Part shown: positions 51,632 to 62,196 of the stretch, one piece after another | How positions within the stretch are numbered: the stretch's first letter is position 1 | How the letters are laid out: each line of letters begins with the position of its first letter | Origin: Microbacterium azadirachtae | GTDB taxonomy: Bacteria; Actinomycetota; Actinomycetes; Actinomycetales; Microbacteriaceae | NCBI RefSeq assembly: GCF_000956545.1 | Contig: NZ_JYIT01000069.1 | Coordinates: 1 to 64,000, forward strand | Direction: 5' to 3' | DNA length: 64,000 nucleotides | Made by a program: the position numbers and the translations under genes | The notes under the pieces: generated by a model | What the model was told of the DNA's origin: nothing | The model's database searches: none | Seen by the model: the letters and a program-made list of their open reading frames with translations, nothing else

Positions 51632-52234
51632 ATGGTGCGGCGAAGAGACCTGCGTGCGCGGGCGACGGCTCTGCTGGCGGGGACTGCACTCGTCCTGCTC
51701 GCCGGCTGCGCGGCGTCGACGAGCGACGAGGGGCAGCGGCTGCGTGAGGTGGTGCTCGATCTGCCGGGCGTGGCCTCCGTGCAGACGCGCAGCCAGGACG
51801 CGTCCTTCGACCGGCAGCCCTCCGTCGAGACGATGGTGACGACGACGCACGACGTCACGTCGGATCAGCTGCTCACGATGGTGCGCACCTGGCACGAGGC
51901 CGTCGAGTCCGCCATGCGACCCGCGGCGGCACTGAAGGTGACCGTCGCGCGTGAGGACTGCCACCTCGCGGTCGACGGAGAGTCGGATCGCACGGCTCTG
52001 GCCGACACCGCCTCGTTCATCTGGGCTGCGTGCAAGGCCGTCCCGGGCGGGGTCGTCGATCTGGAGAGCCGGCACTACGGGCGGCAGTTGTTCGTCAACA
52101 CCCGCACCACGACCGACCCGAACGACGACCCGCTGTTCGTGGACGGACTGCGGTCGCTGCCGGGCGCCCAGGTGACCGGCGACTACTGGCGGTTGCGTGG
52201 ACAGGACGGGCCGGAGCAGACCTACCACTGGTGA
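51632..52234 (+). CDS. Secreted lipoprotein, unknown function
   Basis: A 200-residue lipoprotein. The signal has a basic VRRRDLRARA start, hydrophobic core and lipobox LLAGC (Cys at about 24). The mature region has about 170 residues with four conserved-type segments (VVLDLPGVASVQ, LLTMVRTWHEAVES, CHLAVDG, and WAACKAVPGGVVDLE). It resembles actinobacterial lipoproteins of unknown role near DUF3145 genes. The ATG at 51632 follows GGGGGGCGCTC. In-frame sequence upstream would bury the signal peptide and is rejected. Confidence 0.75.
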   Translation: MVRRRDLRARATALLAGTALVLLAGCAASTSDEGQRLREVVLDLPGVASVQTRSQDASFDRQPSVETMVTTTHDVTSDQLLTMVRTWHEAVESAMRPAAALKVTVAREDCHLAVDGESDRTALADTASFIWAACKAVPGGVVDLESRHYGRQLFVNTRTTTDPNDDPLFVDGLRSLPGAQVTGDYWRLRGQDGPEQTYHW

Positions 52235-52272
52235 CGTCCGCCGATCGCCGACACCTCCGTGGAATGACATGC

Positions 52273-52301
52273 TTGTGATTTCTTCGGGCATCGGTGAGAA
52301 T
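52273..52301 (+). promoter_or_regulatory. Candidate promoter for the DUF3145 gene
   Basis: TTGTGA (52273-52278) and GAGAAT (52296-52301) are spaced by 17 bp. Transcription would start near 52308, giving a leader of about 70 bases. The leader holds a 7-bp inverted repeat, ATCAGGT (52338) with ACCTGAT (52359). Confidence 0.5.
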
Positions 52302-52379
52302 GGGCGCATAACCGCATACCCGCCGTGCTTCGCGGATCAGGTCGTAGGGGAAGACGCACCTGATGAAACGGAGAAACCC

Positions 52380-52883
52380 ATGGCGACAGCACAAGCACGC
52401 GGAGTGGTGTACATCCACTCGGCACCGCGCGCGCTCTGTCCGCACCTCGAATGGGCGGTCGGGCGCGCTATAGGGCGCGCCGTCAACTTCGAGTGGTCGG
52501 AGCAGCCCGTGCTCGACGGCGCCCGCCGGGCCGAGTTCTACTGGGACGGCCCCGTCGGCACCGGTGCCGCGCTCGCGACCGCGATCCGCGGCTGGGAGCA
52601 CCTCCGGTTCGAGGTGACCGAGGACCCCACTCCGCGCAGTGACGGCGGGCGCTGGCTGCACACGCCCGACCTGGGTGTGCATTACGCGCAGACCGACGCG
52701 GCCGGCAACATCGTGGTCGGCGAGGATCGGATCCGCTACGCGATGGAGATCGCCGCGGGCAGCCCGGTGGAGCTGCAGCGCGAGCTCGACGTGGCGCTCG
52801 GCACCGCATGGGACGAGGAGCTGGAGCCGTTCCGCCACGCGAGCGACGACGCGCGCGTCGTGTGGCTGCACAAGGTGGGTTAG
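52380..52883 (+). CDS. DUF3145 family protein
   Basis: A 167-residue actinobacterial protein matching the DUF3145 pattern: ARGVVYIHSAPRALCPHLEW at the N-terminus, an FYWDGPVGTGAALATAIRGW segment, and a C-terminal region ending DDARVVWLHKVG. Function is unknown. The family is widely conserved in Actinobacteria, so it is probably a core cytosolic protein. The ATG at 52380 follows GGAGAAACCC. The frame continues upstream but with the promoter and leader of this gene. A strong hairpin lies downstream. Confidence 0.88.
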   Translation: MATAQARGVVYIHSAPRALCPHLEWAVGRAIGRAVNFEWSEQPVLDGARRAEFYWDGPVGTGAALATAIRGWEHLRFEVTEDPTPRSDGGRWLHTPDLGVHYAQTDAAGNIVVGEDRIRYAMEIAAGSPVELQRELDVALGTAWDEELEPFRHASDDARVVWLHKVG

Positions 52884-52945
52884 GCCGCTGCGCTGGCAGG
52901 TGGGATAGGCCGCTGAGCCGGCGGGCCGGCTGACAGCAGAAGGAC

Positions 52946-52983
52946 TCGTGTCGCGCTCCATCACAGAACGGAGCGCGACACGA
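52946..52983 (+). terminator. Perfect terminator hairpin after the DUF3145 gene
   Basis: TCGTGTCGCGCTCC (52946-52959) and its exact complement (52970-52983) give a 14-bp stem with a ten-base loop. It lies 63 bp past the stop. The 52984-53101 stretch, between this hairpin and the next one, is A- and G-rich and shows no gene or motif that I can support. Confidence 0.85.
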
Positions 52984-53101
52984 AGGGACGAGGATCGGAG
53001 GAGGCGCGATTATCGGGAGTCGGAGAGCAGTGTCCCGGAGACCGAGAAAGCGTATCCCCGATCCGCAACCGGAGATAACAGAACAGCACAACCGAAGAGA
53101 A

Positions 53102-53151
53102 CGAGAATCGCCCCGACCGCTTCGATGGGGAAGCGCCCGGGGCGATGCTCG
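53102..53151 (-). terminator. Terminator hairpin after fabF
   Basis: CGAGAATCGCCCC (53102-53114) pairs with GGGGCGATGCTCG (53139-53151) in 12 of 13 positions. An inner stem CGCTTC with GAAGCG extends it. It lies 11 bp past the fabF stop on the minus strand and ends the fatty acid synthesis operon. Confidence 0.8.
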
Positions 53152-53162
53152 TGGAGGCGGGG

Positions 53163-54404
53163 TCAGTCGTCGTAGGAGCGGATCGCGACGACCGCGTTGT
53201 GCCCGCCGAAGCCGAACGAGTTGCTGATCGCGAGCTGCGGACCGTCGCCGAGCGGCTGCGGCTCCACGGACAGCCGGAACGGGACCGCGGGGTCCGGCTC
53301 GGTCATGTTGATCGTGGGCGGCGCGACGCGATCGCGCAGAGCGAGGATCGTGAAGACCGCCTCGAGTGCACCGGTGCCGCCGAGCAGGTGCCCGGTGGAC
53401 GCCTTGGTGGCCGACACGGGGATCTCGTCGATCCGGTCGCCGAACACGCTCTTCAGCGCCTCGTACTCGTTCGGGTCGCCGACCGGGGTCGACGTCGCGT
53501 GCGCGTTGATGTGCGTGACCTCGTCGGGGGTCGCGCCCGCCTGAGCGAGCGCCGCCTCGACGGCACGCGTCGCGCCGGCACCACTGGGGTCGTTCGCCGT
53601 GATGTGGTAGGCGTCGGCGGAGACACCGCCGCCGACGATCTCGGCGTAGATCTTGGCACCGCGAGCCAGGGCGTGCTCGAGGGTCTCGAGCACGAGCGCG
53701 GCACCGCCCTCGCCCATCACGAAGCCGTCGCGGTCGATCGCCCCGGGCCGTGACGCGTGCTCGGGGTCGTCGTTGCGGCGCGAGAGCGCCTGCGCCGAGG
53801 CGAAGGCAGCCATCGTGATCGGGTGGATCGCGGACTCCGCGCCTCCGGCGATGACGACGTCGGCGAGCCCGTCCTGCAGGTGCTCGTAGGCGTTCGCGAT
53901 GGACTCGGTGCTCGAGGCGCACGCGCTCACCACGGTGCGGGCGTAGGCCTTCGCGCCGAAGTGGAGCGAGAGGTTGCCGGCGCCGGCGTTCGGCATCAGC
54001 ATCGGGACCGTCAGCGGCATCACCCGGCGCGGGCCCTTCTCGCGCAGCGTGTCCCACGCGTCGAGCAGCGTCCACAGGCCGCCGATGCCGGTGGCCCAGT
54101 CGACGCCCAGTCGCTCGGGCGCGACTTCGGGTGCTCCCGCGTCTTCCCACGCCTCGCGCGCGGCGATCATGGCGAACTGCACCGACGGGTCGAGACGCTT
54201 GGCCTCGTGACGCGGCAGCACCTCCTCCGGACGGACGGACGCCTCAGCGGCGAACGTCACCGGGAGCTGGTGCTCGGCGACCCAGTCGTGGGTCAGGGTG
54301 TGCGTGCCGGAGACGCCGGCGAGCAGGTTCGCCCAGTTCTCCGGGGCGGTGCCGCCGAGGGCGGACGTAGCACCGATGCCGGTGACGACGATGCGCTTGG
54401 TCAT
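53163..54404 (-). CDS. fabF: Beta-ketoacyl-ACP synthase II
   Basis: A 413-residue condensing enzyme. The nucleophile Cys is in VVSACASSTESIANAYEHL, and the two active-site His residues are in INAHATSTPVGDP and KASTGHLLGGTGALEA. The C-terminus has SNSFGFGGHNAVV. FabF extends acyl-ACP by two carbons from malonyl-ACP and helps tune unsaturation and chain length. The ATG at 54404 is clear. It is the last gene of the fabD-fabH-acpP-fabF operon, separated from acpP by a strong hairpin that may lower fabF relative to acpP. Confidence 0.96.
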   Translation of the reverse strand: MTKRIVVTGIGATSALGGTAPENWANLLAGVSGTHTLTHDWVAEHQLPVTFAAEASVRPEEVLPRHEAKRLDPSVQFAMIAAREAWEDAGAPEVAPERLGVDWATGIGGLWTLLDAWDTLREKGPRRVMPLTVPMLMPNAGAGNLSLHFGAKAYARTVVSACASSTESIANAYEHLQDGLADVVIAGGAESAIHPITMAAFASAQALSRRNDDPEHASRPGAIDRDGFVMGEGGAALVLETLEHALARGAKIYAEIVGGGVSADAYHITANDPSGAGATRAVEAALAQAGATPDEVTHINAHATSTPVGDPNEYEALKSVFGDRIDEIPVSATKASTGHLLGGTGALEAVFTILALRDRVAPPTINMTEPDPAVPFRLSVEPQPLGDGPQLAISNSFGFGGHNAVVAIRSYDD

Positions 54405-54444
54405 GCGTGATCCTTCTCAGGGGAGCGGGGGAGGGGGAAGCGGA

Positions 54445-54479
54445 GGATGCCACGCCCCGCGGCTGCGGGGGTGGCATCC
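54445..54479 (-). terminator. Attenuator-like hairpin between acpP and fabF
   Basis: GGATGCCACGCCCCGC (54445-54460) pairs with GCGGGGGTGGCATCC (54465-54479) with one bulged base and a GGCT loop. It lies eight bases after the acpP stop and 40 bases before the fabF start on the minus strand. Partial termination would make more AcpP than FabF. Confidence 0.75.
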
Positions 54480-54486
54480 GCAGGTG

Positions 54487-54735
54487 TCACTCCTGGCCGG
54501 CGACGATGAAGTTCACGGCGTCCCCGACGGTCTTGAGGTTCTTCACCTCGTCGTCGGGGATCGTGACGCCGAACTTCTCCTCGGCGTTGACGACGATCGT
54601 CATCATCGAGATCGAGTCGATGTCCAGGTCGTCCGTGAAGGACTTCTCCAGGGCGACCTCCGAGGCGTCGATGCCGGTCTCGTCGGTGATGAGCTCTGCC
54701 AGGCCGGCGAGGACCTCGTCGTTGCTGAAAGCCAT
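54487..54735 (-). CDS. acpP: Acyl carrier protein
   Basis: An 82-residue acidic ACP with the phosphopantetheine site Ser in DDLDIDSISMMTIV (DSI rather than the more common DSL), flanked by helices LAGLAELITDETG and NLKTVGDAVNFIVAG. It carries growing acyl chains for fatty acid synthesis. The ATG at 54735 follows AGAAAGAGGAAATC. It lies between fabH and fabF, the expected actinobacterial order, and the hairpin just downstream fits its need for high expression. Confidence 0.96.
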   Translation of the reverse strand: MAFSNDEVLAGLAELITDETGIDASEVALEKSFTDDLDIDSISMMTIVVNAEEKFGVTIPDDEVKNLKTVGDAVNFIVAGQE

Positions 54736-54799
54736 GATTTCCTCTTTCTATGGGGTGGTTTCGGAACCGGTGAACAGTCTAGGAGTCGGCGGGCCCCGG

Positions 54800-55798
54800 T
54801 CAGGGGAGCACGACCACCTGCGCGCCGAACACGAGACCGGCGCCGAAGCCGATCTGCAGGGCCAGGCCGCCGCTCAGCTCGGGGTGCTCGGCCAGCAGAC
54901 GGTGCGTGGCGAGCGGGATGGACGCGGCAGACGTGTTGCCGGTGGTCTCGATGTCGCGGGCGATGATGGTCGTCTCCGGCAGCTTCAGCTGCTTCGCGAA
55001 CTCGTCGACGATGCGCATGTTCGCCTGGTGCGGGATGAAGGCGGCGAGGTCGGATGCCTCGACTCCCGCCTGCTCGAGGGCCTGCTTGGCGACCTTCGCC
55101 ATCTCCCAGACGGCCCACCGGAACACGGTCGGACCCTCCTGGCGGAGCGTCGGCCACGGCGCCTTGCCGTCGCGGAACTCGGTGAGGGTGTGGTTCATGC
55201 CGACGGCGTCGGCCTTCGATCCGTCCGAGCCCCACACCGTCGCGGAGATGCCGGGGGTGTCGCTCGGGCCGATCACGACGGCGCCCGCCCCGTCGCCGAG
55301 GAGGAAGGAGATGCTCCGGTCGGTGGGATCCACGATGTCGGAGAGCTTCTCCGCGCCGATCACGAGGGCATGACGGGCCGCTCCGGCACGGATCAGCGCG
55401 TCGGCCTGGGCCACCGCGTAGGCGTAGCCGGCGCATGCCGCGTTGATGTCGTAGGCCGCGGCGGGGTTCGCGCCCACGCGGTCGGCGACGATCGCTGAGA
55501 CGGAGGGCGTCTGCTTGGGGTTGCTGATCGTCGCGACGATGACCACGTCGATGTCGGACGCGGCCACGCCGGAGCGCTCGATGGCCTCCGCGGCCGCGGC
55601 GGTCGAGAGGTCGATCGCATCGGTCTCGGGGACCGCGCGGGTGCGCGTGACGATGCCGGTGCGCTGCCGGATCCACTCGTCGCTCGAGTCGATCGGGCCG
55701 ATGAGGTCTTCGTTGGGGACGGCGTTCTCGCCGCGCGCGGCGCCGACGGAGTAGATGCGCGTGTAGGCGGGGCCGGTGGCCTGCTTGAGTGTGGTCAT
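54800..55798 (-). CDS. fabH: Beta-ketoacyl-ACP synthase III
   Basis: A 332-residue FabH. The triad is Cys in DINAACAGYAYAVAQAD, His in AFIPHQANMRIV, and Asn in ETTGNTSAASIPLA. It starts each fatty acid by condensing acetyl-CoA or branched acyl-CoA with malonyl-ACP. In Actinobacteria it commonly prefers branched primers, but specificity cannot be read here. The ATG at 55796-55798 overlaps the fabD stop by four bases (ATGA). It is followed by acpP after a gap of 64 bp. Confidence 0.96.
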   Translation of the reverse strand: MTTLKQATGPAYTRIYSVGAARGENAVPNEDLIGPIDSSDEWIRQRTGIVTRTRAVPETDAIDLSTAAAAEAIERSGVAASDIDVVIVATISNPKQTPSVSAIVADRVGANPAAAYDINAACAGYAYAVAQADALIRAGAARHALVIGAEKLSDIVDPTDRSISFLLGDGAGAVVIGPSDTPGISATVWGSDGSKADAVGMNHTLTEFRDGKAPWPTLRQEGPTVFRWAVWEMAKVAKQALEQAGVEASDLAAFIPHQANMRIVDEFAKQLKLPETTIIARDIETTGNTSAASIPLATHRLLAEHPELSGGLALQIGFGAGLVFGAQVVVLP

Positions 55799-56715
55799 GC
55801 TGCTTCTCCGTTCAGCAGCGCCACCGCCGCGTCGAGGTCTTCCGGGGTCTTCACGGCGACGGCGGGGACGCCCCGGAGGCCGCGCTTGGCGAGCCCTGTG
55901 AGCGCGCCTGCCGGCGTCAGCTCGATCAGGCCGGTGATGCCGTTCTCGGCGAACGACGCCATGCACAGGTCCCAGCGCACGGGGGAGGAGACCTGCGTCA
56001 CGAGGTTCTCCAGCGCCGTGGCGCCGTCGGCGAGCACGGAGCCGTGCTTGTTGGTCCACAGGGTCACGCGGGGATCGGCCGGCACGACGTCCGCCACGGC
56101 CTCGCGCAGAGCGGCGACGGCGGAGGACATGTAGTCGGTGTGGAACGCTCCGGCCACCTGCAGCGGGATCACCCGGGAGCCGCGCACCGGCGACTCCGCG
56201 AGGGCCGCGAGGGCGGGCAGCGCGCCCGCCGCGACGATCTGACCGCCGCCGTTGTAGTTGGCGGGCGTGAGGTCGAGATCGGCGAGGAGCGCGAGCACCG
56301 CCTCCTCGTCACCGCCGAGCACGGCGCTCATGCCGGTCGGCGTCTTGGCGGCGGCGTCGGCCATGGCGCGGCCGCGGATGCCCACGAGACGCATGGCGGT
56401 CGGCGCGTCGATGACGCCGGCGCCGACGACCGCGGCGAACTCGCCGACGGAGTGCCCGGCGATGCCGTCCGCCGCGCGCCCGGCGCGCTCGCGCAGGGCC
56501 TTCTCCGCGACGAGCGACGCGGCCACGATGAGCGGCTGCGCGATCCGCGTGTCGCGGATGGTGTCCGCGTCCGACAGCGTGCCGTGCTCGATCAGGTCGA
56601 CCTGGGCGGCCTCCGAGTAGGCGGCCAGGTCTTCGGCGACGCCGTCGAGCTCGAGCCAGGGGGAGAGGAAGCCGGGGGTCTGGGAGCCCTGTCCTGGGCA
56701 TGCGAAGACGATCAC
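55795..56715 (-). CDS. fabD: Malonyl-CoA:ACP transacylase
   Basis: A 306-residue FabD. The N-terminal VFACPGQGSQTPGFL and the nucleophile Ser in IAGHSVGEFAAV are diagnostic. The catalytic His lies in QVAGAFHTDYM. It transfers malonyl groups from CoA to AcpP to feed elongation. The start is GTG 56713-56715. It is the first gene of the fab operon and overlaps fabH by four bases. Two inverted repeats in the gap upstream are candidate sites for the FasR-like regulator encoded beyond them. Confidence 0.95.
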   Translation of the reverse strand: MIVFACPGQGSQTPGFLSPWLELDGVAEDLAAYSEAAQVDLIEHGTLSDADTIRDTRIAQPLIVAASLVAEKALRERAGRAADGIAGHSVGEFAAVVGAGVIDAPTAMRLVGIRGRAMADAAAKTPTGMSAVLGGDEEAVLALLADLDLTPANYNGGGQIVAAGALPALAALAESPVRGSRVIPLQVAGAFHTDYMSSAVAALREAVADVVPADPRVTLWTNKHGSVLADGATALENLVTQVSSPVRWDLCMASFAENGITGLIELTPAGALTGLAKRGLRGVPAVAVKTPEDLDAAVALLNGEAA

Positions 56716-56738
56716 GTTCCCAGTCTGCCAACGATCGG

Positions 56739-56773
56739 CCGGATTCGGTGGCTCAACCCTCACAAGAATCCGG
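56739..56773. promoter_or_regulatory. Inverted repeat 1 upstream of fabD, candidate FasR site
   Basis: CCGGATTC (56739-56746) and GAATCCGG (56766-56773) are perfect 8-bp arms with a 19-bp spacer, 24-58 bp upstream of the fabD start. In Streptomyces FasR binds upstream of fabD and activates the operon, which makes this a good candidate binding region. Confidence 0.55.
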
Positions 56774-56785
56774 AAATCGGTTGTT

Positions 56786-56803
56786 CGCGATCCACAGATC
56801 GCG
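56786..56803. promoter_or_regulatory. Inverted repeat 2 upstream of fabD
   Basis: CGCGATC (56786-56792) and GATCGCG (56797-56803) are perfect 7-bp arms with a CACA centre, between the fasR stop and inverted repeat 1. It could be a weak terminator of fasR or a second regulator site. Confidence 0.45.
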
Positions 56804-56827
56804 GGCGGAACGGACTCGGGACCCCGA

Positions 56828-58042
56828 TCAGCGGGGGCGACGCGGACGCAGCCCGCGGCGGACCGGATCCGCCGTGCCGATCGTGCCGAGCACGAGGGCC
56901 GTCTGCAGGATGAACGCCTCGCGGGGACCGGTCGCGTCCCAGCCGATCACCTCGCTGATCCGCTTGAGCCGATAGCGCACCGTGTTCGGGTGCACGAACA
57001 GCTCCCGGGCGGTGGCCTCGAGGGAGCGGCCGTTGTCGAGGTAGCTCCACAGCGTCGTCACGAGATCGCTGGAGTGGTCGTTCAGCGGCCGGAAGACGCG
57101 CTCGATCAGGGTCAGCTTCGCCAGCGGGTCGCCCGCGATCGCGCGCTCGGGCAGCAGCTCGTCGGCGTCCACAGGACGCGGCGCGCCCCGCCACGCGCGC
57201 GCCACGGCGAATCCGGCCAGGGCCGCGCGGGCGCTCTGCCCCGCATCCACGAGTGCCGCCACGGCGGGGCCGACCACGACATGCCCGGGGCCGAACGACG
57301 GCTCGAACGTGCGGGCGATCTCGGCGAACGAGAACTCGTCCGCGTCGTCGTCCTCCGCCGTCGCCGGCTTCGCGCGTCCCACGACCAGCACCAGGCGGGA
57401 TCCCTGCACGCCGATGAGCACGTCGACCGCCAGTTTGCGGGCCGTGCGGCGCACCTGATCGACGTCGAACTGCGGCGGCGTCGTGCCGACGATCACGCAC
57501 ACCTCGCCGTGACCGTGCCAGCCGAGCGCCGCGATGCGGCTGGGCAGCTCCTCATCGGCCTCGCCGGTGAGGATCGAGTCGACGACGAGGGCCTCGAGGC
57601 GCGCGTCCCACAGTCCGCGGGCCTCGGCCGCGCGGGCGTACACGTCGGCGGCGGCGAAGGCCACGTCGCGCGAGTACAGCAGGATCGCGTCGCGCAGATG
57701 ACGTCCCTTGCCGGCCACCCGCTCCTCGGTCACCTCGACCGTGACCCGGATGAGCTGCAGGGTCTGCTGCAGGCTCACGCTGCGCAGCAGCTCGCGCGGG
57801 GCGGCGGCGAAGATGTCGGCGGCGATCCAGGGCGTCGACGTCGGATCGTCGTACCACTGGATGAAGGAGGTGATGCCCGCCTGCGCCACCAGCCCGACGG
57901 CGGAGCGTCGGGCCGGCGGCATCTCGGCGTACCACGGCAGCGAGTCCTCGAGACGCTGCAGGGTGGCCGTGGCGAGATCACCGGAGATCCGGCGCAGCCA
58001 CGCCAGCGTCTCCTCCTTGGTCATCTCAGGGGGTCGGCTCAT
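56828..58042 (-). CDS. fasR: PucR-type regulator of fatty acid synthesis (FasR-like)
   Basis: A 404-residue PucR-family regulator. The C-terminal HTH reads ARELFVHPNTVRYRLKRI (about residues 350-370). The middle holds a GGDEF-like PucR domain region (CVIVGTTPPQFDVDQVRR, VVVGPAVAALVDAG). Position and family match FasR of Streptomyces, the activator of fabDHPF that links acyl signals to malonyl-CoA use. The ATG 58042 lacks a clear Shine-Dalgarno, and an ATG six codons later is also possible. It lies 13 bp after aceE and directly before the fab operon. Confidence 0.85.
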   Translation of the reverse strand: MSRPPEMTKEETLAWLRRISGDLATATLQRLEDSLPWYAEMPPARRSAVGLVAQAGITSFIQWYDDPTSTPWIAADIFAAAPRELLRSVSLQQTLQLIRVTVEVTEERVAGKGRHLRDAILLYSRDVAFAAADVYARAAEARGLWDARLEALVVDSILTGEADEELPSRIAALGWHGHGEVCVIVGTTPPQFDVDQVRRTARKLAVDVLIGVQGSRLVLVVGRAKPATAEDDDADEFSFAEIARTFEPSFGPGHVVVGPAVAALVDAGQSARAALAGFAVARAWRGAPRPVDADELLPERAIAGDPLAKLTLIERVFRPLNDHSSDLVTTLWSYLDNGRSLEATARELFVHPNTVRYRLKRISEVIGWDATGPREAFILQTALVLGTIGTADPVRRGLRPRRPR

Positions 58043-58055
58043 CGTGCTGCGCGGG

Positions 58056-60779
<2,724 letters not shown>

Positions 60780-60925
60780 AGGAGGCCTTTCGTCTGTCTG
60801 GCAGGTCTTGCCAACGAAATCGGGATGCGTCGCGGGGGAGGCTTGTCGACTCCGCACAAGAGCGCGCGTCTGTCAGCCTAGCCCCGATCGGGATGCGCGG
60901 GTGCACGCGGTGACGAGCATCGAGG

Positions 60926-60998
60926 TGCGCCCAGAGAGACTCGAACTCCCGACCACATCGGTGTAAACGACGTGCTCTACCAACTGAGCTATAGGCGC
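60926..60998 (-). tRNA. tRNA-Val (TAC)
   Basis: The minus strand gives acceptor GCGCCTA with TGGGCGC (one G:T pair), D arm AGCTCAGTTGGTAGAGC, anticodon loop TTTACAC with anticodon TAC, and T arm GGGAGTTCGAGTCTCTC. The discriminator is A. CCA is not encoded. Confidence 0.94.
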
Positions 60999-61040
60999 GT
61001 GCCCTCCAGCCTAGCGGGGCCGGTGTGCCAGGGTGGGGCC

Positions 61041-62171
61041 ATGGACCTTCCGCACGACGATGTCGATCCCGACGGCCTGCTGGAGTACTCGGTCGTCTTC
61101 ACGGACCGCTCCCTCAACCACATGTCCGCGCGGTTCGTCGCGGTCATGCAGGACATCCAGGCCGACCTGCGCGCCGCGTACGGTGCGACCACGACCGCGG
61201 TGGTGCCCGGCGGCGGGACCTATGCGATGGAGTCCGTCGCACGCCAGCTCGCGACCGGGCGGCGCTGCCTGATCGTCCGCAACGGGCTGTTCTCCTATCG
61301 CTGGTCGCAGATCCTCGAGGCCGGCGACATCGCCCGCAGCACGGTCGTGTGCACAGCCCGTCCGGACTCGGACGACGTGCAGGCGGCCTGGGCGCCGGCA
61401 CCGATCGACGAGGTCGTCGCCGCGATCAGGGCCCAGCGCAGCGACGTCGTCTTCGCACCGCACGTCGAGACCGCCGCAGGCATCCTGCTGCCCGACGACT
61501 ACGTGCGGACTCTGGCCGAGGCCGTGCACCAGGTCGGCGGTCTGCTGGTGCTCGACGCGATCGCTTCCGGCGCGCTCTGGGTCGACATGGCGGCGCTCGG
61601 CGTCGACGTGCTGATCTCGGCACCTCAGAAGGGGTGGAGCGGATCCCCGGGCGCCGGGTACGTGATGCTGAACGAGGCGGGCCGGGATGCGGTGAGCTCG
61701 CGGACCTCCTCGAGCTTCGCGCTGGATCTGGCGAAGTGGCTCTGGATCTCGGAGGAGTACCGCGATGGCAGGGCGCCGTATCACGCGACCATGCCCACGG
61801 ACACGCTGCGGCACAACGCCGTCCTGATGGCCGAGACGCGCGAGCGCGGGTTCGAGGCGCTGCGCTCCGCCCAGTGGGACCTGGGCGCCAGGGTGCGTGC
61901 GCTGCTGGCGGAGCGGGGGCTGCCGTCGGTCGCCGCGGCGGGGTTCGCCTCGCCCACCGTCGCGGTGGTGCACACATCGGATCCCGGTCTGCGCACGGGG
62001 GCCCGATTCCGCGAGCAGGGGCTCCAGATCGCGGCCGGCGTGCCGCTGCACTGCGGCGAGCCCGAGGCGTTCTCCACGTTCCGGATCGGATTGTTCGGAC
62101 TCGACAAGCTGGCCGACGTGGACGGCACGGTGCAGCGGCTCGCCGACGCGCTGGACCGGATCGGGCGCTGA
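61041..62171 (+). CDS. Class V PLP-dependent aminotransferase
   Basis: A 376-residue fold-type I enzyme. The PLP lysine lies in LISAPQKGWSGSPGAGYVML, and the phosphate-binding region shows GGGTYAMESVARQL. The conserved His/Asp stretch reads FAPHVETAAGILLPDD. Closest relatives are alanine-glyoxylate and serine-pyruvate aminotransferases of the class V type. The amino donor is not determined. The ATG at 61041 follows CCAGGGTGGGGCC. It starts 43 bp from the tRNA-Val gene in the opposite orientation and converges with the copper ATPase gene. Confidence 0.88.
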   Translation: MDLPHDDVDPDGLLEYSVVFTDRSLNHMSARFVAVMQDIQADLRAAYGATTTAVVPGGGTYAMESVARQLATGRRCLIVRNGLFSYRWSQILEAGDIARSTVVCTARPDSDDVQAAWAPAPIDEVVAAIRAQRSDVVFAPHVETAAGILLPDDYVRTLAEAVHQVGGLLVLDAIASGALWVDMAALGVDVLISAPQKGWSGSPGAGYVMLNEAGRDAVSSRTSSSFALDLAKWLWISEEYRDGRAPYHATMPTDTLRHNAVLMAETRERGFEALRSAQWDLGARVRALLAERGLPSVAAAGFASPTVAVVHTSDPGLRTGARFREQGLQIAAGVPLHCGEPEAFSTFRIGLFGLDKLADVDGTVQRLADALDRIGR

Positions 62172-62196
62172 GCCCGGTCCGGTCGTCCGCGCGCGC

